A stretch of DNA of 64,000 nt, taken from positions 1-64,000 of the forward strand of contig JBCCIS010000012.1 in assembly GCA_039028155.1 (NCBI GenBank), given 5' to 3'. A program made the position numbers and the translations under genes. Below are positions 25,644-33,819 of this stretch, one piece after another; position 1 is the first letter of the stretch; every line of letters begins with the position of its first letter. The stretch is from Pseudomonadota bacterium (GTDB taxonomy: Bacteria; Pseudomonadota; Alphaproteobacteria; SP197). Under the pieces are notes generated by a model. That model saw only the letters and a list, made by a program, of their open reading frames with translations, was not told the origin of the DNA and did no database searches.

Positions 25644-26078
25644 ATGCAAGAGCGGAGCATGAGCGAACGGCTAGGGCTGGCCTGGGACAGGGCGTGGAAC
25701 AACGGGGATGTGGACGCGCTCGATGAGGTCTTCGCGCCGGAATACGTGCGGACGAGCCTGTTTGACAAGCGAACCCTTGATCGCACCGGCATGAAATCAG
25801 CGATCTCGACGGTACGCGAGTCGTTCCCCGATATGACGACGACCATCGAGCGTATCGTGGAAACAGACGACGAGCTTGCCGTTCTCTGGAGCAGCGTCGG
25901 CACGCATCTGGGCAGGTTCAGAGATGTTCCCCCTACGGGAAAACCCATTGAGACTTCCGGATCGTCGTTCTTTCGCAAGCGAGACGGGCTGATCGTCGAA
26001 GAGATCGAGACGTGGGACTCCAGAGACATACTCTCGACCCTTGGTATCCACTCGTTGCGTAGCACGCGCGACGCTTAG
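25644..26078 (+). CDS. SnoaL-like polyketide cyclase / NTF2-fold protein
   Basis: A 144-residue NTF2-like protein of the SnoaL type: an N-terminal helix (AWDRAWNNGDVDALDEVFAP), a Tyr/His-less pocket strand and a final ETWDSRDILSTLGI helix-strand, as in ester cyclases. AAGGAGA lies 5-6 bases before ATG 25644; a longer frame to 25596 lacks homology. It overlaps nothing and is followed 8 bp later by the flavin reductase, so the two are almost certainly cotranscribed. Function could be cyclase, isomerase or simple binding protein. Confidence 0.83.
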   Translation: MQERSMSERLGLAWDRAWNNGDVDALDEVFAPEYVRTSLFDKRTLDRTGMKSAISTVRESFPDMTTTIERIVETDDELAVLWSSVGTHLGRFRDVPPTGKPIETSGSSFFRKRDGLIVEEIETWDSRDILSTLGIHSLRSTRDA

Positions 26079-26086
26079 GACGCGGC

Positions 26087-26581
26087 ATGACGACCTCTGA
26101 ACTAACAATCGATCAGGTCAAGAGCTTTCACCACAAGTTCGTCACCGGCGTCACCGTTGTCACGACGTCGGACGGGTCGGAGCCTCGTGGACTGGTGGTC
26201 AATGCGTTCTCCAGTTTGTCGCTCGATCCGCCGATGATCATCGTTTGCGTTCAGAAGACCTCGTCAAGCTACGACTCCCTCTTCGCGCGCGACCATCTCG
26301 CCGTTAACGTCCTGGCAGCCGATCAGGTGGACGTCGCCAAACGCTTCGCGAGCAAGGCTCCGGATAAGTTCGCGGCCGTGCCATGGACGTCGGGACCATT
26401 CGGCTCTCCGTTGCTTGAAGGGGTGGCGGCCTGGCTGGAAGCAGAGCTCACCGAACGCATCCAGGCTTCGACGCACACCATGTTCATCGCGCGCCTTGTG
26501 GCCGTGGGGCACTTTGAGCGGCCGCCCTTACTCTACGCCGCCGGACAGTTTTTTGACGGCGGCAAGCTGCACCAGGTTTGA
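26087..26581 (+). CDS. Flavin reductase domain protein (HpaC type)
   Basis: A 164-residue FMN-binding split-barrel protein with the HpaC landmarks: FVTGVTVVTT near the N terminus, NAFSSLSLDPPMIIVCVQ, then SSYDSLFARDHLAVNVLA and the late AAGQFFDGG. These enzymes use NAD(P)H to produce reduced flavin for a partner monooxygenase. It lies four genes after the LLM monooxygenase and 8 bp after the SnoaL-like gene, so it is the likely electron supplier of that system. ATG 26087 is the evident start. Confidence 0.9.
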   Translation: MTTSELTIDQVKSFHHKFVTGVTVVTTSDGSEPRGLVVNAFSSLSLDPPMIIVCVQKTSSSYDSLFARDHLAVNVLAADQVDVAKRFASKAPDKFAAVPWTSGPFGSPLLEGVAAWLEAELTERIQASTHTMFIARLVAVGHFERPPLLYAAGQFFDGGKLHQV

Positions 26582-26684
26582 GGAGCAGTGGCGGTCCAGC
26601 TCGATTGGGCGCTGGAATGGGTTGAACGTGGGGTCACCGCAGGCGCAAGGTATGGTCCGTGGTGACGGCGTCAGGAGCTGCGTC

Positions 26685-27764
26685 ATGCCGATATCCTTTT
26701 CAGCCATACCCGCGTGCGCTGAGACGCAGCCTTTCGCGCAATGCCATGGCGTCGATCTCTCACAGGGGCTAAGCGCACAGGACATCGAGACCATCAGAGA
26801 TGGTCTGCTGAAGCACGGTGTCTTGGTGTTTCGCGATCAAGGCGGGATGACGCCGCGCGACGAAGTCGCCTTCAACCAGGCTTTCGGCTGGCACGATCCC
26901 AATGGCGCCTATCTCTTCGGCTTCGGCGCGCCGACGACTGAGCATCGTGTCAGCGGCGGCGCGCAGCTTCCCGAATGGCCGGAGGTCTCGGTGCTGGGCA
27001 ACGTCAAACTCGACGACTATCACGGCATCCGCAACACGCAGCTAAAGCCCGTTCTGGGATTCACCAATGCCGCCTGGCATGCCGACGGTCTGCACGACAT
27101 GTTCGATGGCTTGCCGGAGATGACCACGATGTACAATCCGGTGGGCTGGCAAACCCAAGGCGGCGGCGCGACCTACTTCACCTCCGGCGTGCGCGCGGTC
27201 GAACGTATGGACCCGGATCTCGTAGCCGAACTCTCTCGATGCTCTGTGGCCTATGCCCGCTGCCCCAACGACGACAAACCGGACGAGGCGCGGCGCGTCG
27301 TGCCAAGCGCATCCTGTATGGTGGAGGAAGGGACGCGCCGGGTCGGTTTTGCGGCCGACTCCGATGATATGGCAGCCGGCCTGCGCGATTTCGATCTTCT
27401 GCCCGAGCATGCAGACGATGGTGGACGGCATCGCTGCATTCGCGTTCACCCGGATACGGGTGAGGCGTCGCTCTACATCACGCCCGGCCGATCGGTACAC
27501 CTGGTGGACATCGAATCCGGCGCCATGCGTCACGGCGTCGACGAGACCATCGATCTTCTCGCACGGGCATTGAGGCCGAGCGCCGGACCGGAGATCCGCT
27601 ACGAGCATCAATGGCAGGAAGGCGACTTTGTCGCCTGGATCAATACGCTGGTGTTGCACAGTGCGTCCGATCCCTCAGAGATCGACGGTCCACGGTTGAT
27701 GCACCGCGTCAGGCTCTCAACACCCAAGACCCGCTGGGTCGACGGTCAGTACCACAGTCTCTAG
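26685..27764 (+). CDS. TauD/TfdA-family 2-oxoglutarate oxygenase
   Basis: A 359-residue Fe(II)/2-oxoglutarate enzyme. The metal motif is HADG in AAWHADGLHDMF, the distal His is in VLHSASDP and the Arg that binds 2-oxoglutarate is in LMHRVRLSTP. The N-terminal segment has LLKHGVLVFRDQ as in TauD. AGGAG lies 7 bases before ATG 26685; the longer open frame from 26415 overlaps the flavin reductase gene and has no homology. TauD-like enzymes cleave taurine or aryloxy-alkanoate ethers. Ending the LLM run suggests a second oxidation step. Confidence 0.85.
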   Translation: MPISFSAIPACAETQPFAQCHGVDLSQGLSAQDIETIRDGLLKHGVLVFRDQGGMTPRDEVAFNQAFGWHDPNGAYLFGFGAPTTEHRVSGGAQLPEWPEVSVLGNVKLDDYHGIRNTQLKPVLGFTNAAWHADGLHDMFDGLPEMTTMYNPVGWQTQGGGATYFTSGVRAVERMDPDLVAELSRCSVAYARCPNDDKPDEARRVVPSASCMVEEGTRRVGFAADSDDMAAGLRDFDLLPEHADDGGRHRCIRVHPDTGEASLYITPGRSVHLVDIESGAMRHGVDETIDLLARALRPSAGPEIRYEHQWQEGDFVAWINTLVLHSASDPSEIDGPRLMHRVRLSTPKTRWVDGQYHSL

Positions 27765-27785
27765 GTGCAGCTCACACCGTCCTGG

Positions 27786-30152
27786 TTAGCCCGTCGCTTG
27801 CTTGATTGCCCGCCACACCTTGTCCGGTGTCGCCGGCATGTCGATCGCATAGATGCCGAGCGGGGCCAACGCATCGATCACAGCGTTCATGACGGCAGCC
27901 GGCGCGGCGATCGTGCCGACCTCGCCGGCGCCTTTGGCGCCGAGCGCGTTGGTCGCGGTCATGGTCGGCTGTAGGTCGCTGGTAAGGTCCGGCAAACGGT
28001 CGGCGCGGGGCAGGCCGTAGTCCATGGGCGATCCGGTCAGCAACTGGCCGGTATCGGGATCGTAGATGACCTCTTCCCACAAGGCTTGACCGATGCCCTG
28101 GACAGCGCCGCCCTGCACCTGGCCTTCGACCACCATTGGGTTGATCGCCTGACCGACATCGTCGACGGCGATGTAACGCTCGAGCCGCACCAGGCCGGTC
28201 GCCGCATCGATCTCGACTTCGGCGACATGGACGCCCATAGGCCAGGTGAAATCCTTGGGGTCGTAGAAACACGCTTCTTCGAGGCCCGGCTCCAGCGTGT
28301 CGTGGGGAAAGTCAGTGGGCACATAGGCCTGTGTGGCGACGTCATTAAACGCGACCTCGCGGTCGGTGCCGGCAATGCGGAACGCGCCGTCGCATAGCTC
28401 GATGTCGGCGGCCGAGGCTTCCAGCATGTGCGCGGCGATCTGCTTGGCCTTGTCCAGAACCCGGTCCGTCGCGTTCAGCACCGCCGGCCCGGCGATGACG
28501 GCGGAGCGGGAAAAGAAGGAACCGAGCCCTTGCTGAACGCGATCGGTATCACCGAACACAACCTCGACCTGATTGAGATCCAGGCCCAGCCGTTCGGCGA
28601 CGATCTGCGCAAACACCGTTTCGTGGCTTTGGCCGTGGCTATGGGTACCCAGAAACAGCGTCGCCGATCCGGTCGGGTGCAGGCGCAGCCGCGCGCTCTC
28701 CCAACTGCCGGTATCGATGCCCGCGCGTTCGTCGCGTGCCGACGAGCAGTTGCCGCACGATGCCGCATAGGCACTGAGACCGAAGCCGCGATAGCGGTTT
28801 GCGGCGCGTGACGCCGCGCGCCGCGCCTCGAGCTCGTCGTGATTGGCGAGTTTGAGGGCGTGGTTGAGCAGCGCCGGCGGGTCGCCGCTATCAAAATTTG
28901 AGCCGACCGCCGTCACATAGGGCAGGTCGGCGGGGGCCACCATGTTCTGGCGCCGCAGGTCGGCGGGGTCGCGGGCGAGTTCGCGCGCTGCCTGATCGAC
29001 CAGGCGTTCGGTGACATAGACCGCTTCCGACCGCCCGGCGCCTCGATAGGCGTCAATCGGTACCGTGTGGGTGAAGGTCGTGTGGATCTCGGCGTGGACT
29101 GCCTCGAAGCGATAGGGACCGGGCAGCACATAGGTCGAATAGACCGTCGGCACGGCGGACGCATGCTGCGACAGGTAAGCGCCCATATTCGCCGCCGTCT
29201 CGACACGCATGGCCAGAAACCGACCGGTCTCGTCGAGTGCCAGTTCGGCGTGGGTCAGATGGTCGCGGCCGTGATGATCGGCCAGAAAGGCCTCGCTCCG
29301 ATCGCTGGTCCAGCGCACGGTTCTGCCCAGGCGTCGGGCCGCCCAAAGGACGGTGACCTCGTCGGGATAGATGTAGCACTTCATGCCGAAGCCGCCGCCG
29401 ACATCGGGCGCGATGACGCGCAGATCGGTCTCCGGAATGCCGAAGACATCAGTGGCCAGCATACGGCGGAGCTCATGGGGCAGTTGCGTCGCGCAAGTCA
29501 AAAGCAGACGGCCGTCCGCCTCGACGGAACCGATGGCGATGCGTGGCTCGACCGGGGTCGGTGCAAGCCGTGTGTTCACCAGGTCGAGTTTCGTGATGTG
29601 AGCGGCCCGGGCGAACAGGTCGTCGGTGGCGGCTTTGTCGCCGTTCGTCCAACGCAGGCCGATGTTGTCGGGCGCATCCGGCCAGACCGCATGTGCGCCG
29701 GGCGCGCGGGCGGCCGCCAGGTTCGCGATCGCCGGGCGTTCGTCGAACTCGACGTCGACCCGCTCAGCCGCGTCCTTGGCCTGATCGATGGTCTCGGCGA
29801 TGACGACCGCGTAGGGTTCGCCGACAAAACGCACGACATCGTCGGCCAGCGCCACATGGGGCGGCACGAACATGGCCGAGCCGTCGGCGTCATGCAGCGT
29901 CCAGTTGATCGGGATCGCACGCAAGCCGTCGGCCGCCATATCAGCGCCGGTCAGAACGGCCACCACGCCCGGTGCGGCAAGCGCGTCGTCGATCGCATTG
30001 ATCTGGACGCCGGCATGGGCGTAAGGCGAGCGCAGAAAAGCCGCGTGCAGTTGACCGGCTACCGGGCGGTCGCCGGTATAGCGCCCGCGCCCGGTGATGA
30101 AACGCCGGTCCTCCTTGCGCCGGACCGCCGCACCGATGCCCTGATTGATCAC
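27786..30152 (-). CDS. Molybdopterin-binding hydroxylase subunit, CoxL form II type
   Basis: A 788-residue large subunit of the xanthine dehydrogenase/CO dehydrogenase family. Motifs include GGGFGMK (252-258), AYRGAGR (368-374) and the late GAKGAGEVG carrying the catalytic Glu. AYRGAGR marks form II (not CO-oxidising form I, which has a Cys-containing loop). The start is a GTG at 30152 reading MINQGIGAAVRRKEDRRFIT. The usual FAD and 2Fe-2S partner genes are not adjacent on either side, so it is an orphan here. It is divergent from a D-aminoacylase gene. Confidence 0.9.
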   Translation of the reverse strand: MINQGIGAAVRRKEDRRFITGRGRYTGDRPVAGQLHAAFLRSPYAHAGVQINAIDDALAAPGVVAVLTGADMAADGLRAIPINWTLHDADGSAMFVPPHVALADDVVRFVGEPYAVVIAETIDQAKDAAERVDVEFDERPAIANLAAARAPGAHAVWPDAPDNIGLRWTNGDKAATDDLFARAAHITKLDLVNTRLAPTPVEPRIAIGSVEADGRLLLTCATQLPHELRRMLATDVFGIPETDLRVIAPDVGGGFGMKCYIYPDEVTVLWAARRLGRTVRWTSDRSEAFLADHHGRDHLTHAELALDETGRFLAMRVETAANMGAYLSQHASAVPTVYSTYVLPGPYRFEAVHAEIHTTFTHTVPIDAYRGAGRSEAVYVTERLVDQAARELARDPADLRRQNMVAPADLPYVTAVGSNFDSGDPPALLNHALKLANHDELEARRAASRAANRYRGFGLSAYAASCGNCSSARDERAGIDTGSWESARLRLHPTGSATLFLGTHSHGQSHETVFAQIVAERLGLDLNQVEVVFGDTDRVQQGLGSFFSRSAVIAGPAVLNATDRVLDKAKQIAAHMLEASAADIELCDGAFRIAGTDREVAFNDVATQAYVPTDFPHDTLEPGLEEACFYDPKDFTWPMGVHVAEVEIDAATGLVRLERYIAVDDVGQAINPMVVEGQVQGGAVQGIGQALWEEVIYDPDTGQLLTGSPMDYGLPRADRLPDLTSDLQPTMTATNALGAKGAGEVGTIAAPAAVMNAVIDALAPLGIYAIDMPATPDKVWRAIKQATG

Positions 30153-30261
30153 GCTCTAAGCTCCATGCCGGCGAAGACTAGCTTGTCTCGCCCTACCTGC
30201 GCCAGCGCTGGACCGTCCGGTGTGTGGCCCATAAAGTCGGCGCAGCGAAAGGAGAGATCTC

Positions 30262-31704
30262 ATGGCGGAGCACGGCGTTGTCATCAAAGGCGGCTGGGTC
30301 ATCGATGGCACGGGCCGCAATCGCTACCGAGCCGACGTGGCGATCGACGACGACCGCATCGCGGCAATCGGTGACCTCGCCGACGCGGCGGCCGAAACCG
30401 TGATCGATGCGACGGACCGTATCGTCGCGCCCGGTTTCATCGACGTCCACACCCATGATGACCGCATGCTGCGCGATGCCAGCGACATGACACCCAAGAT
30501 CAGCCAGGGCGTGACGACCGTGGTGGCCGGCAATTGCGGTATCAGCCTGGCGCCGTTCGTCGCGACCGAGCGGCCGATGGAGCCGCTCGATCTGGTCGGC
30601 GATTTCAGCGCGTTTCGCTATCCGACCTTCGCCGCGTTTGTCGACGATCTAACGCGCCAGCAACCATCGACCAACGCCGCGCTTCTGGTCGGCCACGGCA
30701 CACTGCGCGTGGCGAACATGGACGACACACAACGCCCGGCGACCGACGACGAGGTAGAGGTGATGCGCTCCAAGGTCGGCGAGGCCATGGACTCCGGCGC
30801 GGTCGGTCTGTCCACCGGGCTTGAGTATCCGCCGGCCCGCATGAGTGAGACACCGGAGATCATTCGCCTCGCCGAAGTGGCCGGCGAGAAGGGCGGCGTT
30901 TACGCGACCCATATGCGCAGCTATGCGGCGGATGCGCGGAGCTCCATGGACGAGGCGATGCAGATCGGCCGCGAGGCCAAGCTCCCGGTGATCGTCTCCC
31001 ATTTCCACTGCCACACCGACGACAATCCCGGCATCTGTTCCGAAGCGCTTTCCTGGTACGAGACCGCGCGCGAACACCAGGACGTCGTGGTCGATGCTTA
31101 CCCTTATGAGGCCAGCAGCACGTCAATCCTGCCGGAGTTCGTGATGAAACGAACGAAGGCGCTGGTGACCTGGTCAAAGCCGCATCCTGAAATGAACGGC
31201 AAGTATCTGCACGAGATCGCGGACGAGTGGGACACCGACGTGATCGATGCGGCGAAGCGTCTGGCACCTGGCGGCGCGATCTATTTCGGGCGTGACGAGG
31301 AAAACGTCAAACGGCTGATGACCCATCAGGGCGTCATCATCGGCTCGGACGGTATTCCAATGAACCCCCATCCCCATCCGCGACTGTGGGGCACGTTCCC
31401 CCGCGTGCTCGGGCATTACGCCCGTGACCTCGACCTGATGACCATGGAAGACGCGATCCATCGCATGAGCGGGCTCTCCGCGGAACGGTTCGGCCTGACC
31501 GATCGCGGGTCTGTCGCCGTTGGTGCCTACGCAGACCTTGTCGCCTTTAATCCTGCGACGATCGCCGATACCGCGACGTTCATGGAACCCGAACAGCCGG
31601 CGGCAGGCATTGACCACGTGTTCGTCAACGGTGTCTCGGTCTGGCAGGCCGGCCGCCACACCGGCGCGGGACCAGGCCGGATCGTCGGCCAACGTCAAGT
31701 CTAG
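30262..31704 (+). CDS. N-acyl-D-amino-acid deacylase family amidohydrolase
   Basis: A 480-residue amidohydrolase-superfamily enzyme. The metal-binding HTH is at residues 63-65 (GFIDVHTHDD), followed by GVTTVVAGNCGIS, ATHMRSY, SHFHCHTDDN and a late SDGIPMNPHPHPRLWG. This is the layout of D-aminoacylases and related D-hydantoinase-like enzymes. An AGGAGAG ribosome site precedes ATG 30262. It is divergent from the CoxL-type gene (109 bp) and followed 4 bp later by a GNAT gene. Substrate: probably an N-acyl-D-amino acid. Confidence 0.92.
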   Translation: MAEHGVVIKGGWVIDGTGRNRYRADVAIDDDRIAAIGDLADAAAETVIDATDRIVAPGFIDVHTHDDRMLRDASDMTPKISQGVTTVVAGNCGISLAPFVATERPMEPLDLVGDFSAFRYPTFAAFVDDLTRQQPSTNAALLVGHGTLRVANMDDTQRPATDDEVEVMRSKVGEAMDSGAVGLSTGLEYPPARMSETPEIIRLAEVAGEKGGVYATHMRSYAADARSSMDEAMQIGREAKLPVIVSHFHCHTDDNPGICSEALSWYETAREHQDVVVDAYPYEASSTSILPEFVMKRTKALVTWSKPHPEMNGKYLHEIADEWDTDVIDAAKRLAPGGAIYFGRDEENVKRLMTHQGVIIGSDGIPMNPHPHPRLWGTFPRVLGHYARDLDLMTMEDAIHRMSGLSAERFGLTDRGSVAVGAYADLVAFNPATIADTATFMEPEQPAAGIDHVFVNGVSVWQAGRHTGAGPGRIVGQRQV

Positions 31705-31708
31705 TCCG

Positions 31709-32212
31709 GTGTCGGGCGAGGCGATCACACTGAACGATGGACGTGTGGTTCGCCTGCGCGCGGGTGTGCCCGATGACGGCACGGCGCTCCTCGCGCTGCA
31801 CCACGCCTCAATCCTGTCCTTGGGTCAGGGTTTCTATTCGGCTGAGGAACTGGAGGACTGGGCATCCGGTCTGACGCCGGGAGGTTACGGCAGAGCGATG
31901 AAGGAAGAGGATTTTCTGGTTGCCGAAGCGGTCACTGACCAAGCGCTGGCCGGCTTCACCTCATTCAAGGACGATGAGGTTGTCGGGTTCTATGTGCATC
32001 CTGATTGGGCGCGCTGTGGCCTTGGCAGTCTGCTTCTGGAGCGCGCTGAAGCCGCCATTGCGGCCGGCGGCCACACGACCATTCGCATCGAAGCCAGTCT
32101 GAGTGGACTGCCGTTCTATGAAGCGCGCGGTTACCGCAACGTTCGTCGCAGGCCTTACAGAACACGCGGCGGGCTGCAGGTCGACATCGTTGAATTGACG
32201 AAGGCGCTCTAG
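31709..32212 (+). CDS. GNAT-family N-acetyltransferase
   Basis: A 167-residue GNAT protein: strand ITLNDGRVVRLRAGVPDD, a helix region, then the acetyl-CoA loop RCGLGSLLLERAEAAIA (V/I-x-x-x-x-R/Q-x-x-G/A form: PDWARCGLGS) and a C-terminal FYEARGYRNVRRRPY. The start is a GTG at 31709, 4 bp after the amidohydrolase stop; there is no ATG in that part of the frame. It could N-acetylate an amine liberated by the deacylase. Its 3' end overlaps the convergent POT gene by 4 bp. Confidence 0.82.
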   Translation: MSGEAITLNDGRVVRLRAGVPDDGTALLALHHASILSLGQGFYSAEELEDWASGLTPGGYGRAMKEEDFLVAEAVTDQALAGFTSFKDDEVVGFYVHPDWARCGLGSLLLERAEAAIAAGGHTTIRIEASLSGLPFYEARGYRNVRRRPYRTRGGLQVDIVELTKAL

Positions 32213-33666
32213 AACGCTTTCACGTTCTTGCCGATCAGTCGTTTCAACCATGGCACCATCACCAGCAGCAACAAACCGCTGGCCACACCGATCCAGCCAT
32301 AGGTGCTGAATCCGCTCGCGTAGATATCGTTGGTTGCGGCCGACTTTGTGTCTTTCGGTACGGCCGCGAAGTCCGCCAAGACGCCACTCATATACAATCC
32401 GCCCGCCGTCGCGAGATACCAGATGCCCATGGCGAGGCCGGTCAGGTTTCGAGGCGCGAGATCCGACACCATGGCAAGACCGACCGGCGACAACACCATC
32501 TCGCCGGCCGTAAACAGGAAGAAGAAAAGGATCAGCCACTCCCATGGCACCCGGTCCGTCGACGTTGCGATCCCGAGCACCAGGACAAAAAAGGCGGCGC
32601 CGAGAAAGATCAGACCCATGACGAATTTCAGTGGGATCGACGGATTGCTGCCGCGCTTGCCAAGCCAGATCCACAATGCCGCCAGCGGCATTCCCATCGA
32701 CAGGATGAAGAGTGGGTTGAAAGCCTGAAAGGCCGTCGGCGGAATAGTCAGGTCGAACATAGTTCGGTCGACGCTGCGTTCGACAAACAGCATGAACGAT
32801 GAGTCGACCTCCATGTAGACGGCCCAAAACACGATCGAAAAGGCTGAAAGGATCGCAAGGGCGATGATCCGACGCCTGACACTTCGGCCTTCGCGCCAGC
32901 CTGCGTAGATGAAGTAGGCGAAGGCAAGGACACCGACAACGGCAAGCACCTCGCCGGCGACGACATCGTGGATCATGAAAAACGCGGCGATGGCGGCCAC
33001 CGCGACAGATCCGATCGCGATCAGGCCAAACACGGGAATGCCGAAATGCCGTTCCTTGAGGACCTCCGGATGCGGCGCATGGCCGACATCGTTAAGCCAT
33101 CGCTGACCGATAACGAAAGTCAGGAAGGCGATCAGCTTGCCGATGCCGGCCAGACCAAAAGCCCAGTTGTAGCCGACCTGTGTGGCTATCCAGCCGGAAA
33201 TCAGGAAGGCTGTGAACGAGCCGACATTGATGCCCAAGTAAAAGATCGTGAAGCCGCTTTCCAGACGTGGGTCGTCATCGTCGTAGAGATGACCCAGTAG
33301 AGCGCTGGTGTTCGGTTTGAAGAACCCGTTGCCGACAATAAGTACAGCGAGTGAAACGGGAATGAGACTTGCCTCGCCGATGGCGAGCGAGAGGTATCCA
33401 GCGCCCATAATCAAAGCGCCCAACATGATGGCGCTTCGGAAACCCATCAGCCGGTCGGCAAGATAGCCGCCGATCAATGGCGTGACGTAGAGAATCGATG
33501 CGAACGCACCGAACAGAAGCGCTGCCTGGGCGTCCGAGACCTTGAGGTCCTGGGTCATGTAAAGGACAAAAAGACCGGCAAGCGTGTAGAAACCGAAACG
33601 CTCCCACATTTCGGTCAGGAACAAGACGTAAAGCCCTTTGGGGTGCTTCCGCTTTGCGTCGCTCAT
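32209..33666 (-). CDS. POT-family proton-dependent oligopeptide transporter
   Basis: A 485-residue protein with about 14 hydrophobic segments. EMWER (residues 19-23) is the proton-coupling ExxER motif of the POT family, followed by FGFYTLAGLFVLYMTQ; later segments GGYLADRLMGFRSAIMLGAL and GNGFFKPNTSALLGHLYDDD (PTR2-type signature) confirm the family. It imports di- and tripeptides with protons in known members. I chose MSDAKRKHPKG at ATG 33666; the frame is open to 33723. It is divergent from a CocE-type hydrolase. Confidence 0.93.
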   Translation of the reverse strand: MSDAKRKHPKGLYVLFLTEMWERFGFYTLAGLFVLYMTQDLKVSDAQAALLFGAFASILYVTPLIGGYLADRLMGFRSAIMLGALIMGAGYLSLAIGEASLIPVSLAVLIVGNGFFKPNTSALLGHLYDDDDPRLESGFTIFYLGINVGSFTAFLISGWIATQVGYNWAFGLAGIGKLIAFLTFVIGQRWLNDVGHAPHPEVLKERHFGIPVFGLIAIGSVAVAAIAAFFMIHDVVAGEVLAVVGVLAFAYFIYAGWREGRSVRRRIIALAILSAFSIVFWAVYMEVDSSFMLFVERSVDRTMFDLTIPPTAFQAFNPLFILSMGMPLAALWIWLGKRGSNPSIPLKFVMGLIFLGAAFFVLVLGIATSTDRVPWEWLILFFFLFTAGEMVLSPVGLAMVSDLAPRNLTGLAMGIWYLATAGGLYMSGVLADFAAVPKDTKSAATNDIYASGFSTYGWIGVASGLLLLVMVPWLKRLIGKNVKAF

Positions 33667-33819
33667 GCTGGGCGCCCCCCGCGCTGCGCGTGGGCAGTAT
33701 GAAGTCATGTGCCCCGCGTGCACAGAATCAGTTTTCGCTGTCCCTGACGCGCCAACTATCCGGTTGCAGTATGACGTGGAACCATGTCGTGATGCGTTAT
33801 CGCAAGGGGAGGGTCTGCC

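Noticed and set aside
26415-26684. Upstream extension of the TauD-like frame
   Set aside because: It overlaps the flavin reductase gene and has no homology. A good ribosome site precedes the ATG at 26685.
29067-30374. Plus-strand open frame of 435 codons over the molybdenum hydroxylase gene
   Set aside because: It is antisense to a clearly coding frame and runs into the promoter region of the D-aminoacylase gene.
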